From Streptomyces atratus (GTDB lineage: Bacteria; Actinomycetota; Actinomycetes; Streptomycetales; Streptomycetaceae): a DNA stretch of 64,000 bases. Location: positions 434,001-498,000 of the forward strand of contig NZ_FPJO01000002.1 in NCBI RefSeq assembly GCF_900119365.1, in the 5' to 3' direction. The translations under genes were made by a program, and so were the position numbers. The notes under the pieces were generated by a model. It saw nothing but the letters and a program-made list of their open reading frames with translations. It did no database searches and was not told where the DNA came from. Shown piece after piece: positions 28,217 through 36,810 of this stretch; within the stretch, counting starts at the first letter, position 1, and the number at the start of each line of letters is the position of its first letter.

Positions 28217-28783
28217 ATGACCGCCGAGATGGTGGCGCCCGCGTGGATGCACACCCAGATCAGCGCCGAACAGTACGACTCCTGGTCCGAGGAACAGTGT
28301 GCCGGCATTGAGATCGTGGACGGGATGGTCATCGTGAGCCCGAGCGCCTCCAAGCGGCACAACCGGCTGGCCCGGATCCTGGCCAATGCCCTGGACGCCG
28401 CCGCAGGCCCGGACTGGAACGCCGACACGGACTTCGACGTCCGCCTGCAGGACGTTCCGCTCACCAACCGCCGTCCGGACGTCATCGTCTACCGGGCAGA
28501 GACCATCGACCTCACGCCCACCCGCCCCGAACACGTACTCCTGGTCGTCGAGGTCGTATCGCCCGGCTCGGAGACCACCGACCGAATCGTGAAGGTGGAC
28601 CAGTACGCCAAGGCCGGCATTCCCTTCTACTGGCGTATCGAACAGGCCGCAACCGGTGTCCCCATCGTCTACACCTACGTTCTCGACCCCGCCACCAAGG
28701 CCTACAGGGACGGCGAAATGTTCACCGGCGTGATCAAGGCTGTCGCCCCCTTCTCCGTCACCGTGGACCTGGGAGCCACCTGA
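28217..28783 (+). CDS. Uma2-family (DUF820) PD-(D/E)XK nuclease-fold protein
   Basis: A 188-residue Uma2/DUF820 protein. The restriction-endonuclease-like active-site pattern is visible: RRPDVIVY (Asp88), LLVVEVVSPGS (Glu112) and Lys126 in DRIVKVDQYAKAGIPFYWRIE. Uma2 proteins are numerous in cyanobacteria and actinomycetes and their role is unproven. The gene has its own promoter and GAAGGAGG ribosome binding site. The STAND-type NTPase gene follows in the same direction 251 bases later. Nothing shows that they work together. Confidence 0.88.
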   Translation: MTAEMVAPAWMHTQISAEQYDSWSEEQCAGIEIVDGMVIVSPSASKRHNRLARILANALDAAAGPDWNADTDFDVRLQDVPLTNRRPDVIVYRAETIDLTPTRPEHVLLVVEVVSPGSETTDRIVKVDQYAKAGIPFYWRIEQAATGVPIVYTYVLDPATKAYRDGEMFTGVIKAVAPFSVTVDLGAT

Positions 28784-29034
28784 CGCCTCTGGCATCACAC
28801 CTGGTCGGCGGTTACGGGTTCAGCCAGTGCACTGGGACCAGTGGCAACTCGCTTACTCCTCCAGCATGCCGACAGTCTCATGGTCCAGGCGATTCGGCAT
28901 GGCCTCATCCTCTCTCGGCCCCGGTTGATGGCATCACTCTCTCGCGCTGACGCGCCGTACGCAGGAGACTGGGCGGCGATGCCGGCCGACGCCGCAGCAA
29001 CCGTCGTATCCGTCGTATCCGGAGGGGGACACAC

Positions 29035-32000
29035 ATGCGGGACAGCCATCGGGCCGAAGCCGAAGGGCTGTTGGTACGGGCCGTGGAGGAAGAGGTGCGC
29101 CGCTCGGGCGGGCGTGCCGACGCGGCCACGCTGACGGCGCGCGGGCGGGCGGCGCTGGATTCGCTGGCGGCCGCCGCGGCCGACGAGTACGCCGCGTATC
29201 TCCGGGCGCTGGACGCGGCCGAGGCCGGGGCGCAGCCGCTGTCGCAGCGGTTCAGCCGGGCGGCGATGGGAACTCCCCTGCTGGTGACGGGAGTTGCCGC
29301 GGTCGCCGCCTTCGGCGCGGATGTCGCCTTCGGTACGGCGACCGGGCCGGCGCTCGGCGCGGGCGCAGTCGTCGCGGTCGCGGGGGCCACCGCCACCGTC
29401 GCCAAGGTCACCGCGTCCCACTGGCCCGCCGCCCACCGGCGGGCCGGCGCGCTGGGGCAGCCCGGCGGCACCGAACAGCTGCGGCGCCAGTGGCTGGCGG
29501 CGCTTGAGGTGCGGGGCATCCGCCCGTTCATCGACCAGCAGCGGATGCTCACCGCCTCGTCCCGCACCCCGGCGAAGAAGGTCCCGGCGCAGTCGCGGAC
29601 CGCTCCGTCGCCGCGCCGCACGGACCGCAGCGCGGCGGCCCGTACGCGCTCGCTGCTGGAGCAGTCGTTCGGCCATCTGCCCGCCTCCGACGGGCCGTTC
29701 GCGGGACGGCGGGCCGAGCTGGAGCAGATCGCCCGCTGGGTGCGGGAGGCCCGCGCGTCGACGGAGACCAAACCGACCGTCGTCGTCCTGCACGGCACGC
29801 CCGGCTCCGGGCGCACCTCGCTCGCGGTGCGGGCCGCAAGCGACCTGAAGGACCTGTTCCGCGGCGCCTGTGTGGTGGATCTGCGCGGCGATGTGGCCGG
29901 TGAGGCGCCGCTGGCGACCCGGGACGCGCTGCTGCACCTGCTGAACCGGCTGGGCGCGCCCCGCGAGCAGCTGCTGTTCCGGAAAGGGGCCTCCGCCGAG
30001 CAGCAGGTGCGGCGGCTGAGCGAGCTCTACCACCAGCATCTGACCGGCACCCCGGTGACGATCGTCCTGGACGACGCGGGCGACGCGGAGCAGGTCCGCA
30101 CCCTGGTCCCCGAGCGTTCCGACAGCCTTGTCCTGGTCACCGCCCGCGAGCCCCTGGAGCTGCCGGACGACATCCCGGCCCGGGTCCACCGGCTGCCGGT
30201 CGGGGCGCTGGACGCGGCCGGTGCGGAGGAGTTGCTGCGCGAGGCGGCACAGGCCGAGGAGGAGGGGCCGTACGACGCCCGGGCCACGGACACCGTCGCC
30301 GAGCTGTGCGGCGGGCTGCCGCTCGCGCTGCGGATCGCGGGCTCCTCGCTCGGGTCCCGCACCCGCGGCGCGCTGGCCGACGGCCTCGCGGGGTACGGAC
30401 AGGCCGCCCCGGTGGAGCGGGCGCTGTGGCTGCGCTACACCGACCAGTCCGAGCAGGCTCGGCGACTGCTGCGCCGGCTCGCGCTGGCCGGGCGGGCGAG
30501 CCTCGGCGCCGCCGCGGCGGCGGCGCTGCTCTCCGCCGACGAGCAGGAGGCCGAGCGGCTGCTGAAGGACCTGTCCGGGGCCGGGCTGCTGACCCATGTA
30601 CGGGGCTCGCGCTACCGGCTGCACGACCTCGTACGGGGCTTCGCCCTGGCCCGGCTGCGGGACGAGGAGGAGGTGGCGGACCGTACCGCCGCGCAGGAGC
30701 GGCTGATCCGGAACTACGCGGACCTGGCCGGTGCGGTGATCCGCATGGTGGACGGCAAGATGTCCACCCGGGCCGGGCAGTTCGGCTCGCACGGCTTCGG
30801 TTCGCTGGACTCGGCGCTGCGCTGGCTGGACGACGAGTCGAGCTTCATCACCTCCGCGCTGCGGCACGCCGAGGGCGTCGACCAGGGCGCCGTGCTGGAC
30901 CTGCTGGGCGCGCTGTGCGACTACTGCCTGCTGCGCGGCGACCTCTACCGGCTGGGCGAGATCAGCGAGTTGACGCAGGCGGTGGACCAGGGGCTGCTGG
31001 AGCGGTCCGTGCAGTGGCGCACCGGCATCGCGGCCCGTCAGCTCGGTGAGCTGGACAAGGCCCGGACCACCCTGTCCTCGGTCGTCGGCCTGTACCGCGA
31101 GGCGCAGAACGGGGCGGGTACGGCGCTGGCGCTCTGCTCGCTCGGCATCACCCTGCACCACCAGGGCAATCTGACCGAGGCGTCGGCGCGGCTGCGCGAG
31201 GCGATCGAGCTGCAGTCCTCCGAGGAGCAGGCGGAGGACCGGGCCTGGTCGATGCACGCGCTGGCGGCCGTCGAGCGCGACCGGGCCCGGATCGCGGAGG
31301 CGCTGACCCTGCTGGACACCGCGCTGGCCCTGCACCGGGAGGGCGAGTCGCTGCACGGCGAGGCGTGGACCCGGTTCCAGCTCGGCCAGACCCTGCTGCG
31401 GATGGGCGAGGTGGAGCGGGCCGAGGACGCGCTGCGCCGGGCCCTGGAGCTGTACGGCAGTACCCGTGACGAGCGGGGCGAGGCGTGGGCGCTGACCCAG
31501 CTGGCCCGCGCCCGGCTCCTGGACGGCGACCCGGCCCCGGCCGTGGAGCAGCTGGACCGGGCGCTGGCCCGCCACCGGGACAACGAGGACGCGCGCGGCG
31601 AGGCGTGGACGCTGTTCTACCTGGGCCAGGCCCTGGAGGAGAGCGGCGACACCGACCGGGCGGTCCGGCAGCTGGAGCGGGCCCGCACGATGTTCTCCCG
31701 GATGCGGGACGTGTACGGGCTGGCCTGCGCCCGCCACCACTCGGGCCGGGTCACCCGTGACCAGCGGGCGGCCCAGACCGGGAACCTGCGCAACTCCGGT
31801 TTCGCCCGCCAGCTCCTGGTGGACGCCCGCGCCGACTTCCGGCGCATCGGGGTCGCCCACGGCGAGGCGTGGACCTGTCTGGAGCTGGCCCTGATCGACG
31901 CGGGCAACAACCGGGCCCCGCAGGCGCTGGAGCTGTGCGGCGAGGCGGTGGAGCTGTTCGACTCGTACGGGGACGCGCGGGGCGCGGACTGGGCCCGCTT

Positions 32001-32277
32001 CCTGCGCTGCACGCTGCTGCCCTACGCGTCGCCGGGCGGCAGCGAGGTGGGCACGGCGGTGGCGCAGCAGGAGCTGGCCGAGCTGCTGGGGGCCGGGCAC
32101 CCGGCGCGCGACGGCAAGCTGGAGGACTGCGCGGAGGCGTACACGGTGGTACTGAACCGCGGCGTGGACCTGGAGGACGGCTGGCAGGCATGGCGCCTGG
32201 GCATGACGCCGACACGCCATGCCCGGGAGGTCATGGGCGTACCGGTCCCGGCCGGGTACACCCCGTCCGGCGACTGA
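29035..32277 (+). CDS. STAND (NB-ARC-like) NTPase with N-terminal hydrophobic region and TPR repeats
   Basis: A 1080-residue signalling-type NTPase. Residues 1-70 are helical, 78-125 are hydrophobic and Gly/Ala-rich (GTPLLVTGVAAVAAFGAD; VVAVAGATATVA) and could be a membrane hairpin or effector. The NTPase (about 220-560) has the P-loop GTPGSGRTS (254-262), where Arg260 replaces the usual Lys, and a Walker B VTIVLDDAGD, then GGLPLALRIAGSSLG as in NB-ARC ATPases. A winged-helix region follows, and from about residue 640 come tetratricopeptide repeats (RGEAWTLFYLGQALEESGD and similar). STAND proteins use the repeats as sensors; some are antiviral, others regulate development. GGAGGGGG precedes the ATG. 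Confidence 0.85.
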   Translation: MRDSHRAEAEGLLVRAVEEEVRRSGGRADAATLTARGRAALDSLAAAAADEYAAYLRALDAAEAGAQPLSQRFSRAAMGTPLLVTGVAAVAAFGADVAFGTATGPALGAGAVVAVAGATATVAKVTASHWPAAHRRAGALGQPGGTEQLRRQWLAALEVRGIRPFIDQQRMLTASSRTPAKKVPAQSRTAPSPRRTDRSAAARTRSLLEQSFGHLPASDGPFAGRRAELEQIARWVREARASTETKPTVVVLHGTPGSGRTSLAVRAASDLKDLFRGACVVDLRGDVAGEAPLATRDALLHLLNRLGAPREQLLFRKGASAEQQVRRLSELYHQHLTGTPVTIVLDDAGDAEQVRTLVPERSDSLVLVTAREPLELPDDIPARVHRLPVGALDAAGAEELLREAAQAEEEGPYDARATDTVAELCGGLPLALRIAGSSLGSRTRGALADGLAGYGQAAPVERALWLRYTDQSEQARRLLRRLALAGRASLGAAAAAALLSADEQEAERLLKDLSGAGLLTHVRGSRYRLHDLVRGFALARLRDEEEVADRTAAQERLIRNYADLAGAVIRMVDGKMSTRAGQFGSHGFGSLDSALRWLDDESSFITSALRHAEGVDQGAVLDLLGALCDYCLLRGDLYRLGEISELTQAVDQGLLERSVQWRTGIAARQLGELDKARTTLSSVVGLYREAQNGAGTALALCSLGITLHHQGNLTEASARLREAIELQSSEEQAEDRAWSMHALAAVERDRARIAEALTLLDTALALHREGESLHGEAWTRFQLGQTLLRMGEVERAEDALRRALELYGSTRDERGEAWALTQLARARLLDGDPAPAVEQLDRALARHRDNEDARGEAWTLFYLGQALEESGDTDRAVRQLERARTMFSRMRDVYGLACARHHSGRVTRDQRAAQTGNLRNSGFARQLLVDARADFRRIGVAHGEAWTCLELALIDAGNNRAPQALELCGEAVELFDSYGDARGADWARFLRCTLLPYASPGGSEVGTAVAQQELAELLGAGHPARDGKLEDCAEAYTVVLNRGVDLEDGWQAWRLGMTPTRHAREVMGVPVPAGYTPSGD

Positions 32278-32287
32278 GAGTCTGTCG

Positions 32288-32316
32288 GGTCCGGCCGGCC
32301 ACGGACCGGCCGGACC
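32288..32316. terminator. Hairpin between convergent STAND and small membrane protein genes
   Basis: GGTCCGGCCGG (32288-32298) pairs perfectly with CCGGCCGGACC (32306-32316). A second stem-rich stretch GGGGCGGCTCCGG/CCCGGGGCCGCCCC follows at about 32330-32365. Confidence 0.7.
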
Positions 32317-32381
32317 GACGCCGGGCGCGGGGCGGCTCCGGAACGTCCCGGGGCCGCCCCGCCCCCTTCCTGTCTCTGTTG

Positions 32382-32627
32382 CTACTTCCGCTTCGCGGAG
32401 CCCGCCCCGGCGGTGGCTTCAACCGCCACCGCGTCCGGGTCCGGGGCCTCCTCGAAGTCGACCTTGCCCATGTGCCGGTTCATGGACTTCATCAGCAGCC
32501 ACACGCCTACGGCGAGCGCCGCGAAGACGATGAAGCCGAGAACGCCGGGGGTCACCTTGTTCTTGTCGAGCTCATCGGCAAGCGGAACGAGGTCGGTCAG
32601 TGCCTGGGTCGCGTACATATCAGGCAT
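32382..32627 (-). CDS. Small single-pass membrane protein
   Basis: An 81-residue protein (ATG 32627; ATG 32618 also possible). One membrane segment (GVLGFIVFAALAVGVWLLM, about 28-46) is followed by a basic patch and an acidic, Ala-rich tail. It overlaps the 3' end of mca by 8 bases, so the two are probably translated from one mRNA. The association with mca is, as far as I recall, conserved in Streptomyces. Function unknown. Confidence 0.7.
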   Translation of the reverse strand: MPDMYATQALTDLVPLADELDKNKVTPGVLGFIVFAALAVGVWLLMKSMNRHMGKVDFEEAPDPDAVAVEATAGAGSAKRK

Positions 32628-33501
32628 TGTCGCGGATGCCCGCGAAGAGGTCGCTCTCGGGGAGGGAGGTATCGACGAGAGACTTCGCCAGCTCGTACTC
32701 CTCGGTCGGCCAGACCTCCTTCTGGATGTCCATCGGAACGCGGAACCAGCCGCCGTCCGGGTCGATCTGCGTGGCGTGTGCGATCAGCGCCTTGTCACGG
32801 ATCTCGAAGAAGTCCGCACACGGGACGTGCGTGGTCAGCGTGCGCTCGTCGCGCTCGAACTCCTTCCAGCGCTTGAGCCACTCGCCGTACGGCGACTCCA
32901 GACCGCGGGCCAGCAGCGCCTCGTGCAGCGCCACCGTGCGCGGTCGGTTGAAGCCCTGGTTGTAGTAGAGCTTCTGCGGCTGCCAGGCCGGACCGAACTC
33001 CGACTCGGGGAACGTCTCGGTGTCCGCCGCACCGTCGAAGGCGATCATCGTGATCTTGTGGGTCATGATGTGGTCGGGGTGCGGGTACCCGCCGTTCTCG
33101 TCGTACGTGGTGACGACCTGCGGCCGGAAGGCGCGGATGCTGCGGACGAGACGGCCCGCGGCCTTCTCCTCGTCCTCCAGCGCGAAGCAGCCCTCGGGCA
33201 GCGGGGGCAGCGGGTCGCCCTCGGGCAGGCCCGAGTCGACGAAGCCGAGCCACTCCTGGTCGACGCCCAGGATCTCCCGGGCCTCGTCCATCTCCTTCCT
33301 GCGCACCTCGTGGATGTTCTCCTCGATGTACGTGTCACCCTGGAGCTTGGGATTGAGGATGGAGCCGCGCTCGCCTCCCGTGCAGGTCACCACCAGCACG
33401 TCCACCCCCTCGGACACATACTTGGCCATGGTGGCCGCGCCCTTGCTCGACTCGTCGTCGGGGTGGGCGTGGACGGCCATCAGTCGCAGCTGCTCGGTCA
33501 A
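32620..33501 (-). CDS. mca: Mycothiol S-conjugate amidase
   Basis: A 293-residue zinc amidase of the MshB/Mca (LmbE-like) family. It cleaves mycothiol-electrophile conjugates to a mercapturic acid and GlcN-Ins, as part of detoxification specific to actinomycetes. The zinc motif HAHPDDES is at 11-18 and the third ligand lies in GYPHPDHIMTHK. Features such as KEVWPTEEYELAKS near the C-terminus favour Mca over MshB. The TTG at 33501 is chosen because GAGGA lies 7 bases upstream; ATG 33480 would cut the first strand. The gene is divergent from the DUF4307 gene. Confidence 0.94.
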   Translation of the reverse strand: MTEQLRLMAVHAHPDDESSKGAATMAKYVSEGVDVLVVTCTGGERGSILNPKLQGDTYIEENIHEVRRKEMDEAREILGVDQEWLGFVDSGLPEGDPLPPLPEGCFALEDEEKAAGRLVRSIRAFRPQVVTTYDENGGYPHPDHIMTHKITMIAFDGAADTETFPESEFGPAWQPQKLYYNQGFNRPRTVALHEALLARGLESPYGEWLKRWKEFERDERTLTTHVPCADFFEIRDKALIAHATQIDPDGGWFRVPMDIQKEVWPTEEYELAKSLVDTSLPESDLFAGIRDNA

Positions 33502-33599
33502 GACTCGATCCTCAGTGATTCGGCATGTGGGCAGGCTTCTATAGTGACCGAACCGGGGGGTGGAAAAATTCCTCGATCCCCGGCACGGGAGGAACGATC

Positions 33600-34016
33600 A
33601 TGACCGCGGTGCGCGAAGCGCCTCCGGAGAACCGCTACGGCCGCTCCGCGGACCAGCGCGCGGACCGTCGGCTCAAGATCGTCGGCTCGGTGCTGGGCGT
33701 CGTGCTCCTCGGTGTGGTCGGCTGGATCGGTTACGACTATGTCGCCGGTCAGGGCATCAGCGCCGAGGTGATCAAGCGCCAGGTCGTCTCGGACGAGCGG
33801 GTCGACATCCACCTCGAAGTGCGCAAGGACAAGGACGCCAAGGGCTTCTGCACCCTGCGCGCGCAGCACGAGGACGGCAGCGACGTGGCCCGCAAGGACT
33901 TCCGCTTCGACGAGCGCACCGACCGGATCGACCGGATCCTGACGCTGCGTACGACGTCCAGGGCCACCAGCGTCGAGCTGCTGGGCTGCACCATCGACGA
34001 CGGGGCGTCGCATTGA
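33600..34016 (+). CDS. DUF4307 membrane-anchored protein
   Basis: A 138-residue protein with a basic cytoplasmic start, one membrane segment (IVGSVLGVVLLGVVGWIGY, about 27-45) and an extracytoplasmic domain with two Cys (KGFCTLRAQ; LLGCTIDD) that could form a disulphide. It matches DUF4307, found beside mca in actinomycetes. The ATG at 33600 follows GGGAGGAACGATC. A TATAGT hexamer at 33540-33545 is a plausible -10. Function unknown. Confidence 0.85.
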   Translation: MTAVREAPPENRYGRSADQRADRRLKIVGSVLGVVLLGVVGWIGYDYVAGQGISAEVIKRQVVSDERVDIHLEVRKDKDAKGFCTLRAQHEDGSDVARKDFRFDERTDRIDRILTLRTTSRATSVELLGCTIDDGASH

Positions 34017-34112
34017 CCGGCGCACGCCGGCCCTGACCCACCGTTCCCCGGCCCGACCTGCGCATACGCGGTCCCGGTGATTTACCTTCTCCCCCTTTTC
34101 CTGGGGAATTGT

Positions 34113-34118
34113 TAGGCT
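34113..34118 (+). promoter_or_regulatory. greA -10 hexamer TAGGCT
   Basis: TAGGCT, a strong Streptomyces -10 sequence, lies 83 bases upstream of the greA start in a locally AT-richer stretch. The -35 region is not well conserved. Confidence 0.5.
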
Positions 34119-34200
34119 CGTGGTTTCGCCCACCCGTGGTGGCACATGCTTACGGGTAGGGCGATGCTTTGTATTCACCAGTACCGACGAGGAGCACCCT

Positions 34201-34698
34201 GTGACCCAGACCAGCGAAAACGTCACCTGGCTCACGCAGGAGGCGTACAACCAGCTCAAGGCCGAGCTGGAGCACCTGTCTGGTCCCGCGCGCACGGAGA
34301 TCGCCGTAAAGATCGCGGCGGCCCGTGAGGAGGGCGACCTGCGTGAGAACGGCGGGTACCACGCGGCCAAGGAGGAGCAGGGCAAGATGGAGCTCCGGGT
34401 GCGCCAGCTGACCCAGCTCCTGGAGCACGCGAAGGTCGGCGAGGCACCTGCCGACGACGGCGTGGTCGAGCCCGGCATGGTCGTGACGATCGCCTTCGAC
34501 GGCGACCTGGACGACACGATGACCTTCCTGCTCGCCTCCCGTGAGTACGCGAGCTCGGACATCGAGACGTACTCCCCGCAGTCGCCGCTCGGCACCGGCG
34601 TGAACGGCAAGCGGATGGGCGACGACGCCGAGTACGAGCTGCCGAACGGCAAGACGGCCACCGTGAAGATCCTCGCGGCGAAGCCGTACACCGGCTGA
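34201..34698 (+). CDS. greA: Transcription elongation factor GreA
   Basis: A 165-residue GreA. The N-terminal coiled coil (about 10-80) carries the acidic tip AAREEGDLRENGGYH, whose Asp and Glu enter the RNA polymerase secondary channel and stimulate cleavage of backtracked RNA. The C-terminal FKBP-like domain ends SPLGTGVNGKRMGDDAEYEL. The GTG at 34201 follows GAGGAGCACCCT. The gene ends in an 18-base-pair perfect hairpin. Confidence 0.96.
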   Translation: MTQTSENVTWLTQEAYNQLKAELEHLSGPARTEIAVKIAAAREEGDLRENGGYHAAKEEQGKMELRVRQLTQLLEHAKVGEAPADDGVVEPGMVVTIAFDGDLDDTMTFLLASREYASSDIETYSPQSPLGTGVNGKRMGDDAEYELPNGKTATVKILAAKPYTG

Positions 34699-34712
34699 CC
34701 GGGCACCAGCGA

Positions 34713-34752
34713 CGCAGGGAGCCTCCGGCCCGACGGCCGGAGGCTCCCTGCG
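34713..34752. terminator. Strong terminator after greA
   Basis: CGCAGGGAGCCTCCGGCC (34713-34730) pairs perfectly with GGCCGGAGGCTCCCTGCG (34735-34752) around a CGAC loop. It separates greA from the convergent ABC permease gene and can act in both directions. Confidence 0.85.
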
Positions 34753-34765
34753 TGTGCGGCGGTCC

Positions 34766-35620
34766 TCAGACCGCCGCCTGCCGGTACTTGCGCACCGCCA
34801 GGGTGCGGAAGACCACCAGGATCAGCAGGGACCAGATCAGCGACGCCCAGACCGGGTGCACCATCGGCCAGGCATCCGACGGCGACACGCCCGGGTTGCC
34901 GAAGAGCACCCGGCAGGCCTGGACGGTCGCGCTGAACGGATTCCATTCGGCGATCGGCTGGAGCCAGCTCGCCATGTTCTCGGTGGGCACGAAGGCGTTC
35001 GAGATGAACGTGACCGGGAAGAGCCAGATCAGCCCGCCGGAGGTGGCCGCCTCGGGGGTGCGGACCGAGAGGCCGATCAGCGCCCCGATCCAGGAGAAGG
35101 CGTACCCCAGCAGGAGCAGCAGCGCGAAGCCGCCGAGCACCTTGCCGATGTTCTCGTGGGTGCGCCAGCCGACCAGCAGGGCGACGACGGCGAGGACCAG
35201 CAGGGTCAGCGTCGTCTGGACGAGGTCGGCGAGCGTACGGCCGGTGAGGACCGCGCCGCGCGCCATGGGCAGCGAGCGGAACCGGTCGATGAGGCCCTTG
35301 TGCATGTCGTCGGCGATGCCCGCGCCGGCTCCGGCGGTGGCGAAGGTGACGGTCTGCGCGAAGATGCCGGCCATCAGGAAGTTCCGGTACTCGGCGGGGC
35401 TGGTGGAGCCGCCGATCATCATCGAGCCGCCGAATACGTAGCTGAACAGCACGACGAACATGATCGGCTGGATGAGCCCGAAGATGATCATCTCGGGGAT
35501 CCGGGCCATGCGGATCAGGTTCCGGCGGGCGATGACGAGGGAGTCGCGCATCGACTGCCCGATCCCGCCGCCCGCCCTGGAGGCGGCCGGGGCCGGGGCC
35601 GTTTCGCTGATGGCGCTCAC
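34766..35620 (-). CDS. DrrB-type ABC-2 exporter permease
   Basis: A 284-residue permease with six predicted membrane segments and the ABC-2 signature region (GALIGLSVRTPEAATSGGL, then FPVTFISNAFVPTENMASWL). This is the DrrB/daunorubicin-resistance layout. Its ATG overlaps the stop of the ATPase gene as ATGA, so the two subunits are translationally coupled. Substrate unknown; such pairs export drugs or lipids. Confidence 0.9.
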   Translation of the reverse strand: MSAISETAPAPAASRAGGGIGQSMRDSLVIARRNLIRMARIPEMIIFGLIQPIMFVVLFSYVFGGSMMIGGSTSPAEYRNFLMAGIFAQTVTFATAGAGAGIADDMHKGLIDRFRSLPMARGAVLTGRTLADLVQTTLTLLVLAVVALLVGWRTHENIGKVLGGFALLLLLGYAFSWIGALIGLSVRTPEAATSGGLIWLFPVTFISNAFVPTENMASWLQPIAEWNPFSATVQACRVLFGNPGVSPSDAWPMVHPVWASLIWSLLILVVFRTLAVRKYRQAAV

Positions 35621-36639
35621 TTGACCGCCTCCGTCCCCGCCAGGGCGTCGTCGGCCGGGCCGGCCCCGGTCGCGTCGCCGTTCTTGTCGCCGTTCCCCGT
35701 CCCGGCGGTGTGCCCGGTCAGCGAGAGGAAGACGTCGTCGAGGGTGGGGCGGCGCAGTCCGATGTCGTCGATCTCCACGCCGCGGGCGTCGAGGTCGCGG
35801 ATGACCTCGGCCAGCAGCTTGGCCCCGCCGATGACCGGGACGGTCAGCTTGCGCATGTGCTCGGCGACGGCGACCTCGCCCTTGCCGAGGTGGGCGAGCA
35901 CGGCGCGGGCCGGTTCGATCTGGTCGCGCTGGTGCACCACGACCTCGACGCGTTCGCCGCCGGTGCGGGCCTTGAGCTCGTCGGAGGTGCCGCGGGCGAT
36001 GACCAGCCCGTGGTCGATCACGCAGATCTCGTGCGCGAGATGGTCGGCCTCCTCCAGGTACTGCGTGGTGAGCAGCAGTGTCGTGCCGCCCGCGACGAGT
36101 TCCTCGATGACCTCCCAGAGTTGCTGCCGGTTGCGCGGATCGAGGCCGGTGGTCGGCTCGTCCATGAACATGACCGGCGGGGAGACGACGAGCGCCGCCG
36201 CCAGGTCGAGGCGGCGCCGCATGCCTCCGGAGTACGTCTTGGCGGTGCGGTCGGCCGCGTCGGCGAGGTTGAACCGCTCCAGCAGCTCCCCCGCCCTGGC
36301 CTTCGCGTCCCGTGCGCTCATCTGGTAGAGCTGGCCGACCATCTGGAGGTTCTCACGGCCGGTCAGATACTCGTCGACCGCGGCGAACTGGCCGGAGAGG
36401 CCGATCGACCTGCGTACCTCGTTGGGCTTCTTCAGTACGTCGATGCCCGCGACGACGGCCCTGCCGCTGTCGGGCCTGAGCAGCGTGGTGAGGACGCGCA
36501 CGGCGGTCGTCTTGCCTGCGCCGTTGGGACCGAGAAGTCCGAGGACGGTGCCTTCCGGCACATCGAGATCGACACCGCCGAGTGCTCGTACATCGCCGAA
36601 GGTCTTCACCAGGCCTTCGGCATGGATGGCGCCTGGCAT
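35617..36639 (-). CDS. DrrA-type ABC exporter ATP-binding protein
   Basis: A 340-residue ATPase. Walker A GPNGAGKTT (37-45), ABC signature YSGGMRRRLDLAAAL (about 136-150), Walker B VMFMDEPTTGLDP (about 155-167) and the H-loop region TTQYLEEADHLA are all present. The C-terminal 100 residues form the DrrA-specific domain (LRRPTLDDVFLSLTGH). It drives the permease encoded directly downstream. Confidence 0.92.
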   Translation of the reverse strand: MPGAIHAEGLVKTFGDVRALGGVDLDVPEGTVLGLLGPNGAGKTTAVRVLTTLLRPDSGRAVVAGIDVLKKPNEVRRSIGLSGQFAAVDEYLTGRENLQMVGQLYQMSARDAKARAGELLERFNLADAADRTAKTYSGGMRRRLDLAAALVVSPPVMFMDEPTTGLDPRNRQQLWEVIEELVAGGTTLLLTTQYLEEADHLAHEICVIDHGLVIARGTSDELKARTGGERVEVVVHQRDQIEPARAVLAHLGKGEVAVAEHMRKLTVPVIGGAKLLAEVIRDLDARGVEIDDIGLRRPTLDDVFLSLTGHTAGTGNGDKNGDATGAGPADDALAGTEAVK

Positions 36640-36810
36640 ACGGGATTCCCCCAGTGTGTTCGGGTGACTTCCTCAACAGATCCTAGGTTTGACGGTCTTT
36701 CCGCGCCTGGTGAACGCCTGTGGGCGGACATGCCCGCGACAACCCGGCGGCAACAGTAACGTAACGCGATACATCGCGACAGGCAAGGGTCGGTGCGGCG
36801 CCGGTACGGG

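Noticed and set aside
28795..32220. Very long minus-strand open frame opposite the STAND gene
   Set aside because: It is the mirror frame of a GC-rich coding gene; its composition is Gln/Arg/Gly-rich without domains, while the plus strand has clear NTPase and TPR motifs.
28217..32277. A proven two-gene antiphage operon
   Set aside because: The Uma2 and STAND genes are 251 bases apart with separate ribosome binding sites and likely promoters, and no toxin or methyltransferase accompanies them. It is kept only as a finding.
34766..36639. Dedicated antibiotic self-resistance exporter
   Set aside because: DrrAB-type pairs are common in core Streptomyces DNA and no biosynthetic genes lie nearby, so a specific drug role is unsupported.
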